From: an uncultured Oscillospiraceae bacterium
GTDB taxonomy: Bacteria; Bacillota; Clostridia; Oscillospirales; Oscillospiraceae
NCBI GenBank assembly: GCA_934591745.1
Contig: CAKTPQ010000016.1
Coordinates: 1 to 40,935 of the forward strand
Direction: 5' to 3'
Length of the DNA: 40,935 nt
The notes under the pieces were generated by a model. It was not told the origin of the DNA. It saw only the letters and a program-made list of their open reading frames with translations, and made no database searches. How positions within the stretch are numbered: the stretch's first letter is position 1; every line of letters starts with the position of its first letter. Below are positions 40,759-40,935 of the stretch, in pieces. The position numbers and the translations under genes are program-made.

Positions 40759-40935
40759 TTATCCTCTGCCGCTGACGCGCAGGCGGTTCAGGGCGCGGGC
40801 CAGATTGCCCTGCGCCAGCTGATACTCCGCCATGCTGCGCTTCTGCCGCAGCTGCTCCTCCGCCTCCTCGCGGGCGCGGAGGGCGCGGTTCACGTCGATA
40901 TCCTCCGGACGCTCGGCGGCGTCCACCAGCAGCAG
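40759..40935 (-). CDS. atpC: ATP synthase epsilon subunit AtpC (partial, C-terminal end)
   Basis: The window edge cuts this gene; only the last 58 residues are seen. The segment LLLVDAAERPEDIDVNRALR, then helical AREEAEEQLRQKRSMAEYQLAQGNLARALNRLRVSGRG, is the two-helix C-terminal domain of the F1 epsilon subunit, which regulates ATP hydrolysis. As the usual last gene of the atp operon it implies that atpD and the rest lie to the right, on the minus strand. Confidence 0.9.
   Translation of the reverse strand: MLLVDAAERPEDIDVNRALRAREEAEEQLRQKRSMAEYQLAQGNLARALNRLRVSGRG

Overview
The window is a GC-rich, low-repeat stretch of a Clostridia-type Firmicutes chromosome. The best fit is an anaerobic gut member of the Oscillospiraceae; this is inferred from gene content and codon bias, since no rRNA marker is present. 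Supporting signs are CtsR/ClpC heat-shock control, the Asp23-FakA pair, a two-gene SUF-like Fe-S system, an ECF vitamin transporter and AGGAGG-type ribosome sites. Genes are tightly packed, often with 4-base stop/start overlaps, and most transcription units end in strong GC-rich hairpins with T tracts. No rRNA, tRNA, CRISPR array, transposase or prophage gene was seen.

Layout. 1-2294 (+): ftsZ, a PPC/DUF296 protein and a GNAT acetyltransferase. 2372-5906 (-): an ECF transporter, ecfT followed by one polypeptide carrying two ATPases and an S component. 6071-7737 (-): a minimal sufC-sufB pair. 7970-9153 (+): a ferritin-like di-iron protein and an HD-domain protein. 9264-11253: divergent ridA (-) and methionine gamma-lyase (+), which probably act on successive steps. 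11299-14712 (-): ctsR-mcsA-clpC with clear CtsR operators and no mcsB. 14862-15828: a repeat-rich island in which inverted copies of a two-hairpin element flank two tiny genes, one of them a ribbon-helix-helix protein of 58 residues. 15949-17727 (+): an uncharacterised membrane-anchored protein.

17830-29651 is the most distinctive region. A roughly 10 kb minus-strand run reads GntR regulator, PfkB kinase, ADP-ribosylglycohydrolase (ARH), sugar-type ABC importer (ATPase, two permeases, lipoprotein), PHP phosphoesterase, ribokinase-like kinase, MgtC-like protein and HAD phosphatase. A second, longer ARH-family protein is divergently transcribed from the same control region. There a perfect 34-bp palindrome sits exactly between two opposed promoters. 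The regulator, kinase and ARH trio matches the composition of the poorly understood E. coli yegTUVW locus, here combined with an ABC importer. I infer uptake and dismantling of a ribosylated or similar N-glycosidic compound; the substrate is unknown.

29837-31881 (-): asp23-like and fakA-like genes. 32045-33421 (-): an HtrA protease. 33603-36151 (+): an FAD oxidoreductase overlapping a 2-hydroxyacid dehydrogenase. 36217-38163 (-): YfcE-type phosphoesterase, endonuclease IV and a Pr6Pr-type membrane protein. 38265-40691 (+): an Smr-domain protein, an omega-amidase-like nitrilase and an aspartate-type aminotransferase. The right edge cuts atpC (ATP synthase epsilon) on the minus strand.
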